Of a DNA stretch of 64,000 bases, positions 1 through 8,092 are shown piece by piece. The notes below the pieces were generated by a model. It was not told the origin of the DNA and did no database searches. It saw only the letters and a list, made by a program, of their open reading frames with translations. A program made the translations under genes and the position numbers. Every line of letters begins with the position of its first letter. The first letter of the stretch is position 1. Origin of the DNA: a virus; IMG/VR virus record IMGVR_UViG_3300043465_001479, positions 1 through 64,000 of that record. One strand, given 5' to 3'.

Positions 1-588
1 TTTGACGGTGACCACACCCGGAACAGCAAAGCCCAGTGCAGCGGCTTTCTCTTTCCAGTTTGCGCCGTAGACCTTCAGCAGCGTCGCGGTTACCTGCGGG
101 TTCTTCAGCAGCTTGAGGTCGGTCGCCGGGTCTTGGTTGAACTGGACCGCGTGGAGGTAGGCATCCAACGGGACAGAGGCGGTGCCGCCGAGTGCAGCCT
201 GCACGTCTGCCTTCGTGACGGGCGTCGGAGCCGACTTCGGGGGGTGCAGTAGCTCCGTGTCATCCGACGCACCGTCCTTCGTCAGCACGTCCTTCAGGGT
301 TTTGTTTGCGTCCTTCAGGACGAGATCGGTCGCAGCCTTGTAGTGCTTCGGAATCGTGCCGATGACTGTGTTGGCCAGCGGGGTTCCGGGCTCAGGATCC
401 ACGAGGTCAAAGATGTGCTTCGGGACATTTGGGTGCTTGATATGAACGGGAACGAGGCCGAGGCTCTTGTTCCCGTCCTTGTACTTGAAGGCGTAGAGGT
501 ACGTCGGCGTAATTCGGAACGCAGAGGCTTCTGCCAGAGCGATGGCTTCAAGCAGCGACGTCGCCTGCTTCGGACTGGAGTCGGTCAT
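1..588 (-). CDS. Hypothetical protein, C-terminus beyond window edge
   Basis: An open frame runs from ATG at 588 to the window edge without a stop (196 codons), so the gene is partial. The product begins MTDSSPKQATSLLEAIALAE and contains lysine-rich helical stretches and an Ala/Leu-rich stretch around residues 135-175. I see no recognisable domain. It lies downstream of the next minus-strand gene with 41 bases between them, a space that holds a GGACCATAYGGTCC-type palindrome, so it is probably in the same operon as the ParB-like gene. Coding is supported by codon-periodic GC and by the absence of stops over 588 bases. Confidence 0.75.
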   Translation of the reverse strand, partial: MTDSSPKQATSLLEAIALAEASAFRITPTYLYAFKYKDGNKSLGLVPVHIKHPNVPKHIFDLVDPEPGTPLANTVIGTIPKHYKAATDLVLKDANKTLKDVLTKDGASDDTELLHPPKSAPTPVTKADVQAALGGTASVPLDAYLHAVQFNQDPATDLKLLKNPQVTATLLKVYGANWKEKAAALGFAVPGVVTVK

Positions 589-615
589 GCGGGCCTCAGA
601 CGAACGTGGTGAGCG

Positions 616-629
616 GAACCGTATGGTCC
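616..629. repeat. Palindromic repeat, GGACCATAYGGTCC family
   Basis: The copy reads GAACCGTATGGTCC and sits in the short gap between two minus-strand genes, ending next to the stop codon at 630-632. One half-site is perfect. Confidence 0.7.
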
Positions 630-1397
630 TCAGGCCAACTCGAAGCCACCGATCTCAGGATCTTCTTCGACCGCGAGCGCGATCTCGATACCCTTCGACT
701 TGGCTTCGTACTTCTCCTTCGCGCGGGCGCGGGCGATCAGTTCGACGGCGCGGCGGTTGATGCCCTGCGTCCTGCCGAACAGCGGGTTCGCCGAGTCACG
801 AGCGTCGAAGCAGGCGTCGATGAGAGCCTTCTTCTCAGAGTCAGTCAGCTCACCGTTCTCCAGACCGATCTTCTTCGCGGCGTCGCGGAGAAGCTTCTGG
901 GCGCGAGCTGACTTGTTCAGGAAGTCCTTCACCGAGGGCCCGAGGCCCTTGGCCGTGAAGGCAATACCTTCGGCGATGTCCTTGTCGGTCAAGGTCTTGA
1001 TATCAACGCTGCTCGACTTCTTCCCGACCGAGGGCGTCACCTTGTAGAGATCCCATGCCAGCGCGAGGCTGTAGAACGCTTGACGAGCCTCAGCGAAGGG
1101 CCCGTAGATGCCGTCGACAGCGTGCTTCATCTTCAAGCAGGCGGACTCCGTGTCCAGCGCAGCGCGTTTCGCGACGATGCCACCGTCCGCGAGGGCTGCT
1201 TCTTCGGCAAACTTGGCCACCTTCGACGCGGCTTCTTCCAGATCATCCCCGGATTTCACCGCCTCGCGGAAGCCGTTCGCTGCTTTGAGCGCATCCCCCG
1301 GGATGTCCATACTGGCTCCAGCGTCCTTGACTCCCTTGGACTTCGCAGCCTCAAGAAAGGAACGGGTCTGGTCGGCGAGGCGCTTGAGGCTGGACAT
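630..1397 (-). CDS. Hypothetical helical phage protein
   Basis: The product is 255 residues from ATG at 1397, which I prefer over the upstream ATG at 1421 because AGGAG lies 7 bases before it. It is almost entirely predicted helix with charged residues and no cysteine cluster or membrane segment. The middle (residues ~60-130) is rich in Ala/Glu/Lys, and the C-terminus around residue 185-200 has a Leu-rich segment. No family is recognised. Its position next to a ParB-like gene suggests a DNA-associated role, which is inference only. Confidence 0.8.
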   Translation of the reverse strand: MSSLKRLADQTRSFLEAAKSKGVKDAGASMDIPGDALKAANGFREAVKSGDDLEEAASKVAKFAEEAALADGGIVAKRAALDTESACLKMKHAVDGIYGPFAEARQAFYSLALAWDLYKVTPSVGKKSSSVDIKTLTDKDIAEGIAFTAKGLGPSVKDFLNKSARAQKLLRDAAKKIGLENGELTDSEKKALIDACFDARDSANPLFGRTQGINRRAVELIARARAKEKYEAKSKGIEIALAVEEDPEIGGFELA

Positions 1398-1454
1398 CGG
1401 AACTCCTGATGAGGGGGTCAAGACGAAAGACCGTACCCCAGCACTGAAATTCTC

Positions 1455-2264
1455 TCAAGATTCAAGGAGCGCTTTGGCCGTGTCTTTGGACTTATCGAGC
1501 GCTTTCAGAGCCTGCTTTCCAGCCTCCTCAATGATCGGCGCCAAGAAGTCATTGACGTCTTCGTTGGAGTGCTTGCAGTAGGCCAGCACCTTGTCGAGCG
1601 CCTTCTTGGTGTTGCGATTCATCTGCACATAGATGTGCTCTTGCTTGCCGAATGAGAACACCATGAAAGACAGGTTCACCGTGTCGCCGTGCTTGGCGAA
1701 GAGGTGCTGGAGGATGTTCGAGAGGTCTTCGACCGTCTTGGCTTCTTTGGCCTTGTCGTCGAACTCGTCCTGCAGCTCTTTCGGAAGCGACTTCTTCAGC
1801 CCGCGCTTCACGTCGCCGACGATCTTCTGGAAGCCCTTCGTGTCGGCGTAGCCCATCAGCTGCTGGAGAGCGTCGGCCCCGTACTTTTCCGCCATCTCAC
1901 CGTAGAGCTTGGCGAATTTCTCGGGATCCAGTTTTCCCTTCAACACGTTCAATCGAACGGTAACGAACTTCTGAAGGTCTTCGTCTTGCCACTTGGAGTC
2001 TGAGAGAACAGCGCAAGGCAGTTCGTCGAGACCGATGATTTTCGCCGCTTGCCAACGGTGCTCACCACCGATGATGCGATAGGTGCCGTCGTCCATTGGC
2101 ACAACCTCAAGCGGGTCGAGGAAGCCTACATCGCGAATCTCATCGACGAGCCGCTGGAAGGTGATCTCGTCCTGTCCTTGCGGGTTCCAAGAGTTCGGGT
2201 GGATGAGGTCGATCGGGATGTGGCGAAGTTCGATGCGACCGGGCTTGACGTCAGGGTGGCTCAA
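1455..2264 (-). CDS. ParB/Srx-fold N-terminal domain protein
   Basis: The 269-residue product opens with a ParB/sulfiredoxin-like domain (residues ~10-90). The motif IPIDLIHPNSWNPQ is followed by an 'EIRDVGFLDPLEVV' stretch and IIGGEHRWQAA, the ParB box 2 signature GGERRWRA. In chromosomal ParB this domain binds CTP; in phages it also occurs in transcription regulators and DNases. The C-terminal 170 residues are helical and I see no clear ParB helix-turn-helix, so a complete partition protein is uncertain. No ParA-type ATPase is in the window. A TTCAATCGAA palindrome (1947-1958) lies inside the gene. Confidence 0.9.
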   Translation of the reverse strand: MSHPDVKPGRIELRHIPIDLIHPNSWNPQGQDEITFQRLVDEIRDVGFLDPLEVVPMDDGTYRIIGGEHRWQAAKIIGLDELPCAVLSDSKWQDEDLQKFVTVRLNVLKGKLDPEKFAKLYGEMAEKYGADALQQLMGYADTKGFQKIVGDVKRGLKKSLPKELQDEFDDKAKEAKTVEDLSNILQHLFAKHGDTVNLSFMVFSFGKQEHIYVQMNRNTKKALDKVLAYCKHSNEDVNDFLAPIIEEAGKQALKALDKSKDTAKALLES

Positions 2265-2272
2265 AGGATGTC

Positions 2273-2494
2273 CTACTGGATGACTTCGACGAGGGTGGCG
2301 CTCTTGGAGGCAACCACCTTCATCTCGTTGGTGAACTGATGAAAAACTTGATCCCGCTCAACTTCTTGGGAGGAATCTAGCTCCTGCAACCACGCCTCAT
2401 CAGCGAAGCGCGCGCGCCACCGTTCAACGATGGCGTGGAGAAGATCCAACTCTCCCGACAGCAGTTCAGCAGTGATTGGCCACGGGTTGTTCAA
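2273..2494 (-). CDS. Small hypothetical protein
   Basis: The product has 73 residues, is helical and rich in Trp/Glu (ELDLLHAIVERWRARF), with no recognised domain. Its start overlaps the stop of the upstream 353-residue gene by four bases (ATGA), and its stop is 8 bases before the ParB-like start. This supports translational coupling in one operon. Confidence 0.75.
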   Translation of the reverse strand: MNNPWPITAELLSGELDLLHAIVERWRARFADEAWLQELDSSQEVERDQVFHQFTNEMKVVASKSATLVEVIQ

Positions 2495-3552
2495 GCAGAC
2501 TCCGGTTCGTCAGTGCTGGAGGCAGCGGCTTTGGCGGCAGCCGCAAGGGCCCCAAGTCCGTACACCACCTCGTCGTCATCGTCGACCACCACCAAGCGAA
2601 GGCCGACAGACTTCTCGATCTTGGAGAGGAAGCGAAGGCGCTGCTCGACAGACGCGCCGCTCCAGTCCGCTCCTGAGAGGAAGTCGAGACAGATGAGCGA
2701 GATAAGGGTGGATGGTGCCTTTGTTTCGCGACCAACCAACTCCTGCGCACGCTTGAGGGCGAGGTTCACCGTCTCGGCTTGCTCGGACTCCAACTGGAAG
2801 ACCTTGCTGACCCACTTCCGGTCCACGAACGCTTCGCTGGCGGTGTCCGCGTAGTCGCCGGTCGGGCGGGCTTTCGGCACTGCTGGAGGAACCGAGTGCG
2901 GAATAAGTGTTGGTTTATAGGGCTCTGCGCTGGAAATCTCAGGTACATTCTCAGCCTGAAGAAGACCCTCAGGCACCTCATTGGAGGCTGCGATGGGATC
3001 CGGCTGACGAGCAATGTCCGCCTGAATCTGGCGGGCCTGTTCCATCGCGACGGTGCGCTTGATGATCTCAACCAGCGTCGTGTAGTTCACCGTCTCAGCA
3101 CGGTCGATCCACTCCACCATGTTCGCCTTCGTGAGGACGCGGACCAGCTCGCGAGCTTTTGACCATCCCAGCCGAATGAATCGCTTCTTCAGCTCCGGGT
3201 TCTGCCCGAGGCCGTCCAGCTCCACCTCGACACGGTAGAAAATGCGGACCAGACGCTGCGCCTTCTTGTAGTGAAGGGACAGCTCCTTCTCGGCGAATTC
3301 ACCGATGTTGTTGTAGCCCCACTTCGCGAGCACGGAGCCGTTCTTGGGGTCGCCGTCCACCGGGGCGTCGTAGATGCGGTAGAGGATCTCCCCGAGTTCG
3401 AGGTAGCCCGTCTCGACCTGCTCGGCGAGCACGCGGGCTCGGTGCCGGATGCGACCGGCCCACGACTTTGACCCGACGTCCACGTCGACACGGTAGTTCT
3501 TGGGCTCCTCGTCAGGAGTCGGAAGCAGGGTCAGAGCGGTTGGGTTCGTCAA
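2491..3552 (-). CDS. Putative DNA-binding/replicon-associated protein
   Basis: The product is 353 residues. The N-terminal ~180 residues are helical and resemble plasmid or phage regulators that sense growth-linked DNA metabolism: a 'GYLELGEILYRIYD' segment, 'WGYNNIGEFAEKELSLHYKKAQ', then 'KARELVRVLTKANM'. The pattern suggests helix-turn-helix segments but I cannot name the family. The middle is Pro-rich and the C-terminal ~110 residues (from 'WVSKVFQLESEQAETV') look like a second helical domain. It overlaps the SSB gene end by 41 bases in another frame and is coupled to the small gene downstream. Confidence 0.8.
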   Translation of the reverse strand: MTNPTALTLLPTPDEEPKNYRVDVDVGSKSWAGRIRHRARVLAEQVETGYLELGEILYRIYDAPVDGDPKNGSVLAKWGYNNIGEFAEKELSLHYKKAQRLVRIFYRVEVELDGLGQNPELKKRFIRLGWSKARELVRVLTKANMVEWIDRAETVNYTTLVEIIKRTVAMEQARQIQADIARQPDPIAASNEVPEGLLQAENVPEISSAEPYKPTLIPHSVPPAVPKARPTGDYADTASEAFVDRKWVSKVFQLESEQAETVNLALKRAQELVGRETKAPSTLISLICLDFLSGADWSGASVEQRLRFLSKIEKSVGLRLVVVDDDDEVVYGLGALAAAAKAAASSTDEPESA

Positions 3553-3880
3553 GCGTTACTCCTCGGATTGGCTGCGGCGGGCCGAAGAAGGACAGCTCCC
3601 ATGCTCGAATCTCAGTTGCACGTCCAGCGGGGGAGTCGCGGTTCATCAGCTCGCCTTCGACGAGGACGTAACACCCTTTCTCCAGTTTTCCGCGACAGGC
3701 CTCAACGAGCCCGTCGATGTAGACGTTGACTTTGACGCACACCGTCAAGCTTCCTCGGTTTGTGGGACGCTCGGACTCGACGAAGAACGTGCAGACGTTC
3801 GCGCCTTGGACGTGGGTTTTGGAGAAGGTGATGCGATCGGTGATGTGTCCAGCAATGAAGACTCGGTTGAGGCCGCGCAT
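3512..3880 (-). CDS. ssb: Single-stranded DNA-binding protein (OB fold)
   Basis: The 122-residue product starts MRGLNRVFIAGHITDR, the hallmark SSB N-terminus, followed by VCTFFVESERPT, a long beta hairpin and GCYVLVEGELMNRD, matching OB-fold SSBs. It lacks the usual acidic DDIPF tail and ends SDPASDS, so it would not recruit SSB partners in the standard way. A second protein at 10,499 carries such a tail. The first 136 bases lie inside the 3' end of the ruvC-like gene, in another frame; the SSB start is well defined by homology, so the overlap is real. Confidence 0.93.
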   Translation of the reverse strand: MRGLNRVFIAGHITDRITFSKTHVQGANVCTFFVESERPTNRGSLTVCVKVNVYIDGLVEACRGKLEKGCYVLVEGELMNRDSPAGRATEIRAWELSFFGPPQPIRGVTLDEPNRSDPASDS

Positions 3881-4488
3881 TCAACCATCCTTCGCAGAAG
3901 CAAGACCTCCGCACTATCGCGGCAAGCGACCACAGCCGCAAGCGCATCGTAAGGGTGTTCGAGCTGGGTGGCTGGGATGCCAGCGTTCGTCATCAGGCCG
4001 TTGGGCCCAACGAGGTCGGCGCGGAAAAGAAGGTTCAGCGACGCTTGTACCTCCTCCTTGGAGGCAGACTTGTCTTGGCACATGGTCTTCTTGATCTCTT
4101 GCGGGGACGCCTGCGTCACCGGGATCCTCTTCAGCGCCGAGAAGGCCGCAATCACTCCCCAGCACATCGCCATCTTCGCCGCGACGGAGGAGCTTCGAGG
4201 GAACGACATCGTCTCCGCACAGATGATCTTGATGTCGTAGGACGACACCACGGAGTTCAGCCACGAAGCAATCTCTTTAGCCCGCTCCAAGTTGTCGTCG
4301 GAGGCGCGGACCTTCCGCTTTGCTGATGCCTTCGACGTGCGGAACACGGTCATCTTCACCGGGCGGTCATCCTGCGGGTTCGGTCCAACGGCGTAAACGC
4401 AGAGGCCGATCGACGCGAAGCCCGGGTCGAGGCCCAGCACGTAGAGAGGTCGAAAAGAGCCAAGCGGGGCAAGAGGAAATTCGTTCAT
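3745..4488 (-). CDS. ruvC: RuvC-like Holliday junction resolvase
   Basis: The 247-residue product has a RuvC/RNase H fold: YVLGLDPGFASIG with the first catalytic Asp, IICAETMSFP with the catalytic Glu, an 'SPQEIKKTMCQDKSASKEEV' helix, and EHPYDALAAVVAC for the last acidic residues. It should cut four-way junctions during recombination or before packaging. The final ~45 residues are a Ser/Pro-rich tail that overlaps the SSB coding region and probably is not part of the fold. The start overlaps the stop of the upstream gene by ATGA. Confidence 0.92.
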   Translation of the reverse strand: MNEFPLAPLGSFRPLYVLGLDPGFASIGLCVYAVGPNPQDDRPVKMTVFRTSKASAKRKVRASDDNLERAKEIASWLNSVVSSYDIKIICAETMSFPRSSSVAAKMAMCWGVIAAFSALKRIPVTQASPQEIKKTMCQDKSASKEEVQASLNLLFRADLVGPNGLMTNAGIPATQLEHPYDALAAVVACRDSAEVLLLRRMVECAASTESSLLDTSPIASPSPKPTSKARTSARSSSSPSVPQTEEA

Positions 4489-4829
4489 CGACGACTCGGT
4501 GGGATGCGAGCGGCGGTGCGCTCGGTGAGGATGATCACGCCGAGGACATCGTCGGCGTCTTTGGGTGGCAGCCGTCCATCAGTGAAGACGAAACGTCTCT
4601 CAGAGTTTCGTTCAATTGAAGCGATGGTTGATGGGACAACTGGACTTTGAGATTTCCCCCAAGCGCTCTCGTAAAGAACGCACGCGCCGCAAATGAACAG
4701 CGGCGACTGCCTACCAAGCGTGATGCCCCAGCGAGCCTGCGGCTTGTCGCACTTGGAGCAGTGGGCGCCCCACAGCTTCTGAGGCAGGGGGTTGATGTAG
4801 GTCAGAGAGGCAAGCGGGTCTTCGCGCAT
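4485..4829 (-). CDS. Small zinc-ribbon-like protein
   Basis: Starting at ATG 4829, the product is 114 residues (MREDPLASLTYINPLPQ). Two CxxC pairs (CSKCDKP and ICGACVL) about 25 residues apart suggest a zinc ribbon. A longer frame upstream to 5054 is an artefact running over the nuclease gene. Both ends form ATGA overlaps, with the Cas4-like gene upstream and ruvC downstream. The function is unknown; position suggests a recombination accessory factor. A TTCAATTGAA palindrome at 4611-4620 lies inside. Confidence 0.78.
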   Translation of the reverse strand: MREDPLASLTYINPLPQKLWGAHCSKCDKPQARWGITLGRQSPLFICGACVLYESAWGKSQSPVVPSTIASIERNSERRFVFTDGRLPPKDADDVLGVIILTERTAARIPPSRR

Positions 4830-5668
4830 CAGGGTCCGCCAAAGCAGGTTTTGGAAACCGGGCACGCCTTGGCGCGAGCGCAGGAGTCGTTGCCGCAGAT
4901 GCGGTCGGGCAGGGTCTTCGACTCCATGCCGGACCATACGGACCTGATGAGGTTGCGGACGAGGTCGATGGTGTCCTCGTCGCGGTCGATGTGGTGCTCC
5001 ACGAGGCTGCCCAGCCCACTCTCGGCCTTCTGCCAGTAGAGGATCTTCCCCCACTTGAACCCGGTGAACATCATGTAGATGTGGGTCTGCACCATGTGCG
5101 CGATCTGAGGCACTTGCTTGATCTCCCGCCCACCACGCTCCCCGATGCTCTTGACCTCAAGGATGCCCATTCCTTGGAGGCCGGGAAGCACGAGGAACCC
5201 ATCGCTGTGTCCCGTCAGACGCAAAGCGTGATCAACGAACTTGTGCTCAATGAAACGGAACGCGTGGCTCTCGCACTTCAAACACACCTTCGGCATTGGT
5301 CGAGACCAATCCTCTGGGCGTGCGCCGTCGATGTACTCGCCGTACCGCTTCAAACATCCCAAGCACTCCCACGTCCCGTAAAGCACTCCCGACGGGCCGA
5401 GCAGCTCGTTCTGGACAGCCCAATGGAGAGCGGTGCCGTGCAAGAAGGTCAGGTTGAGACCGACGTCAACGGTATCTCTGCGGACGATCTTGTTGAGGGT
5501 GCAGAGCACCTCCTCGCGAGCACAGAGCGATGGAATTCCAGACGCACGGAGGTAGCTGGCGACGGGATCGAGCGGAGGCTTCGGCTCATCCCGAACAAAA
5601 GTCTCAGAGATAATCCTGAGGAGCGACCCGTGGCCGGTCTCTCCCCGCAGTACGTTGGCAAGGCTCAT
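4829..5668 (-). CDS. Cas4/RecB-like PD-(D/E)XK exonuclease
   Basis: The 279-residue product has RecB-family nuclease motifs: HGTALHWAVQ, GHSDGFLVL (metal-binding Asp) and GILEVKSIGERGG (E-x-K), followed by a QTHIYMMFTG helix matching the QxxxY motif. Cys49 plus the C-terminal cluster CGNDSCARAKACPVSKTC resembles the Fe-S cluster ligands of Cas4/AddB nucleases. A further pair, WECLGC and VCLKC (residues ~100-140), forms what looks like a zinc ribbon inserted in the fold. It probably processes DNA ends for RecA-type recombination. It sits in one operon with RuvC, SSB and RecA. Confidence 0.88.
   Translation of the reverse strand: MSLANVLRGETGHGSLLRIISETFVRDEPKPPLDPVASYLRASGIPSLCAREEVLCTLNKIVRRDTVDVGLNLTFLHGTALHWAVQNELLGPSGVLYGTWECLGCLKRYGEYIDGARPEDWSRPMPKVCLKCESHAFRFIEHKFVDHALRLTGHSDGFLVLPGLQGMGILEVKSIGERGGREIKQVPQIAHMVQTHIYMMFTGFKWGKILYWQKAESGLGSLVEHHIDRDEDTIDLVRNLIRSVWSGMESKTLPDRICGNDSCARAKACPVSKTCFGGP
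4931..4944. repeat. Palindromic repeat, GGACCATAYGGTCC family
   Basis: GGACCATACGGACC, inside the Cas4-like nuclease coding sequence, one mismatch from the consensus. Confidence 0.7.
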
Positions 5669-5687
5669 GTCCAGAGGCGTAACAGGC

Positions 5688-6128
5688 TCAAGCCTTGGTT
5701 CCCCAGAGGTCGTCCATCAGACGTCGGCGTGCCGATGCCGCTTCTTTCGTGGATTTCCAGCGATGCCCGTCGGGCTCGACGTAGGTCTCCTCGGTGACGT
5801 TGCACTCGCACTCTGCGCGATGTTCCGGTTCGACCGTGAGGAAGAGGTGTCGAGCGCGCCCCGGTTCATGGTTGTCCTCCTCGGCATCCTGCATCGAGAA
5901 AGTCTTCCGCACGAACGCGAGGTCTTTGTCGCTCACAACAGACTGGAGGCGAGATACACTGACGTGCCAAGTCGGCACGTCGGCTTCCTTGTCAACCGGA
6001 GACCGCATCTGGTCGATGGCGCTGATCACCAGTAGCCCGCCGCACTTCCACGAGCGAGCCTTCGTCTCCAGAACCGGGGGAGTCTTGATGGGCTTCCACA
6101 TGGGAGAGGATGGATTCTTGGGAGTCAC
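5688..6128 (-). CDS. Conserved hypothetical phage protein
   Basis: The product is 146 residues. The central part (PTWHVSVSRLQSVVSDKDLA ... AEEDNHEPGRARHLFLTVE) has a pattern I associate with small conserved proteins found in phage replication regions, with a conserved Trp/His and an 'EEDNH' loop. A C-terminal CECNVTEETYVEPDGHRWK has two Cys. I cannot assign a function. It is separated from the nuclease gene by 19 bases. Confidence 0.75.
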   Translation of the reverse strand: MTPKNPSSPMWKPIKTPPVLETKARSWKCGGLLVISAIDQMRSPVDKEADVPTWHVSVSRLQSVVSDKDLAFVRKTFSMQDAEEDNHEPGRARHLFLTVEPEHRAECECNVTEETYVEPDGHRWKSTKEAASARRRLMDDLWGTKA

Positions 6129-6140
6129 AACGGGGCCTCG

Positions 6141-6590
6141 TCAGTCGCCTGAAGCAAGTTTTCTCATCCGCTCAAAAACCTCAAGCGGAATAACCACGAG
6201 GTCGATGGGTTTTGACGATGGGCTGTGGTGCTTCTCAAAGGTAATGAACAGCGCGGGGTCTTGGCCTGCAGCTCGGGCGCCGTCGACCACCTGCGTCCAC
6301 CACTCTCGCTTGATGGACATAGTCGCCGTCTCGGTGCGCTTGTGCTCGACCCAGAAGTCCCCGATCGTGAGGTCGCCTCGAAGGGTGATGGTCTCGGGTC
6401 GTGCGCCGCCTGTGTCGGCTCGAATGGCGTGCTTGGAGAGGCGCTTGGCCCCTGACTGCGGGAGGCGCTTTCCGCCCAGCTTGGCGGCGAGACGCGTCTC
6501 GTGCTTTTGTGAACGCTTGTAGCGGTCGTAGTTCGGTTCTAACCACTTTGGGCGAGCCTGCTTCTCCGGAGGAGGGTCTTCATCACTCAT
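6141..6590 (-). CDS. Putative Holliday-junction-type PD-(D/E)XK endonuclease
   Basis: The 149-residue product follows the archaeal-Hjc/VRR-like pattern: GGKRLPQSGAKRL, GDLTIGDFWVEHKRT (with D, E and K of the nuclease core), then a helix IKREWWTQVVDGARAAGQ and the strand PALFITFE. Such enzymes resolve junctions or nick DNA. If correct, the phage carries two resolvase-type enzymes, this one and RuvC, within 3 kb. It overlaps the downstream zinc-ribbon gene by 8 bases. Confidence 0.8.
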   Translation of the reverse strand: MSDEDPPPEKQARPKWLEPNYDRYKRSQKHETRLAAKLGGKRLPQSGAKRLSKHAIRADTGGARPETITLRGDLTIGDFWVEHKRTETATMSIKREWWTQVVDGARAAGQDPALFITFEKHHSPSSKPIDLVVIPLEVFERMRKLASGD

Positions 6591-6846
6591 CGATGCGCTC
6601 CCAAGTGTGTTCGCAGATCCGGCAGGTGCAGACGACCTTGATGGGGAAGGTCAGCCCAGCACCTTGCTCGATGGTCACGAACGACATGGCGCACTTCGGG
6701 CACTCGTCGACTTCAGGGATTGGCTCGACGGTGTCGGACTGCAGCGCAGCGATGACGGCGTCGGTGGCACTCCGGTCAACGACCGGCGGCATGAGGACAG
6801 CCCGCAGGAAGTCCTCCAGAGGGTCGTCGTCCGAGTCGTCCGTCAA
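6583..6846 (-). CDS. Small C4 zinc-ribbon protein
   Basis: I place the start at TTG 6846, which overlaps the recA stop as TTGA, giving 87 residues (MTDDSDDDPLEDFLRAVL). The longer ATG frame to 6966 overlaps recA and encodes low-complexity sequence. The C-terminus has CPKCAMSF and CTCRICEHTWE, a four-Cys zinc ribbon. Function unknown; it is coupled to recA. Confidence 0.7.
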   Translation of the reverse strand: MTDDSDDDPLEDFLRAVLMPPVVDRSATDAVIAALQSDTVEPIPEVDECPKCAMSFVTIEQGAGLTFPIKVVCTCRICEHTWERIDE

Positions 6847-8081
6847 GCCCCCTGCTGGACCGACTTCAACAAGACGTCCGTCACCATCCGCTTGAAGATC
6901 GGATCCGCCACCAGCCGCTTCTCGATCTCCGACTTCTTGCCGAAGGACTCCCCGAGAATCTTCCATGACGTTCCTCCTCCAGAAACAAGCCCAAGCCGTT
7001 CAGCGTGGTCGAGAATAAAGTCCTCGAAGTAGAAGTCGCCCAGAGACTTGCTCTCCGATTCCGACAACATCATGCGGAAGTCGTAACCGACCTTCGCGGT
7101 ACTTGACTTTGACTTGTCGAGAGAAAAGCCAAAATCCGCGTAGAGAGGGCGCTCGCCAAGGTCGTCCATCTTGAACTTGCCGGTCTTCATCTTCATCTCG
7201 GTCCACGACATGAACCCGGGGGCCAGCCCGCCGGGAGTCGTCTCTGGGTTGCCGAACATGACGCCGAGCTTCATGCGGATCTGGTTTGTGAAGAACAGCG
7301 TTGGTCGCTTCCCTGTGTCGGTCATGACCGAGTTGAGAGCAGCGGTGAACTTCCGCACGCCCTTGCCAAGAACACGCGCCTGCACACCCATCAAGTCTTT
7401 CTCGATGGCTTCCTCGATCTCCTTGGCAGGAGTGAGGAATGCGATGGAGTCGATCATCAAGATGTCGCACTTGCCAGACCGCAAGAGCGCCTCGCCAATC
7501 GAGAGCGTCTGCTCCGCGTACTCGGGCACGCTGATGAGCACCTTGTCGAGGTCACAGAAGCGGCTGGCCCATGCTGCGTCGAGCGCGCCTTCGACGTCGA
7601 TGTAAGCGATAACTGGCTCTCGGGGTCGCTTGCAGATGCAGCGGTCCATGTACAGCCAACACTCAGCGCACAGCTTCTGTGCCTCACCGATGGTCGCGTA
7701 GAGAACAGTGGTCTTGCAGGAGGACTTGTGACCAATCAGCGTATGGACACCGCCTTGGGCCCATCCACCCTCCAGTGCAAAGTCGATCGGGAAGACTCCC
7801 GTCGGGATGCGCCGGACCTTCCGAGCTTTGATCTCGGACCCTTGGATGAGCGACTTCTTCCCGTAGGTCTTCATCGTCGCCGCGATTATTTCCGACGACA
7901 GCAGAGCCCCCAGTTGTGACCTTGAGTCGTAACCGGGTTTGATGCGGGACGAGAGGACATCTGCCGTCGTTTCGGGAACCGCATCGTCGACTGCGGCTGA
8001 GATGGTCTGGGCCACCTCGGACGCCTCGGCAGAGGTATCGGTGGAAGTATCTTCAACGGGGATCTTCTTCTTGGATGCCAT
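6843..8081 (-). CDS. recA: RecA-like recombinase with altered Walker A
   Basis: The 412-residue product starts at ATG 8081 (MASKKKIPVEDTSTDTS), preceded by an AAGAGG-like site. After an acidic ~80-residue leader comes the RecA core: IPTGVFPIDFALEGGW, a P-loop reading GHKSSCKTT (residues ~117-125) where GPESSGKTT is normal, AYIDVEGALD, ILMIDSIAFLTP (Walker B), and FFTNQIRMKLGVMFGNPETTPGG (L2). The P-loop Gly before Lys is Cys (codon TGC). A four-Cys insert, LCAECWLYMDRCICK (~137-151), lies right after it and could bind zinc. It likely drives recombination-dependent replication with SSB, the helicase and the nucleases nearby. Confidence 0.94.
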   Translation of the reverse strand: MASKKKIPVEDTSTDTSAEASEVAQTISAAVDDAVPETTADVLSSRIKPGYDSRSQLGALLSSEIIAATMKTYGKKSLIQGSEIKARKVRRIPTGVFPIDFALEGGWAQGGVHTLIGHKSSCKTTVLYATIGEAQKLCAECWLYMDRCICKRPREPVIAYIDVEGALDAAWASRFCDLDKVLISVPEYAEQTLSIGEALLRSGKCDILMIDSIAFLTPAKEIEEAIEKDLMGVQARVLGKGVRKFTAALNSVMTDTGKRPTLFFTNQIRMKLGVMFGNPETTPGGLAPGFMSWTEMKMKTGKFKMDDLGERPLYADFGFSLDKSKSSTAKVGYDFRMMLSESESKSLGDFYFEDFILDHAERLGLVSGGGTSWKILGESFGKKSEIEKRLVADPIFKRMVTDVLLKSVQQGA

Positions 8082-8092
8082 GGAGCCTCTTC

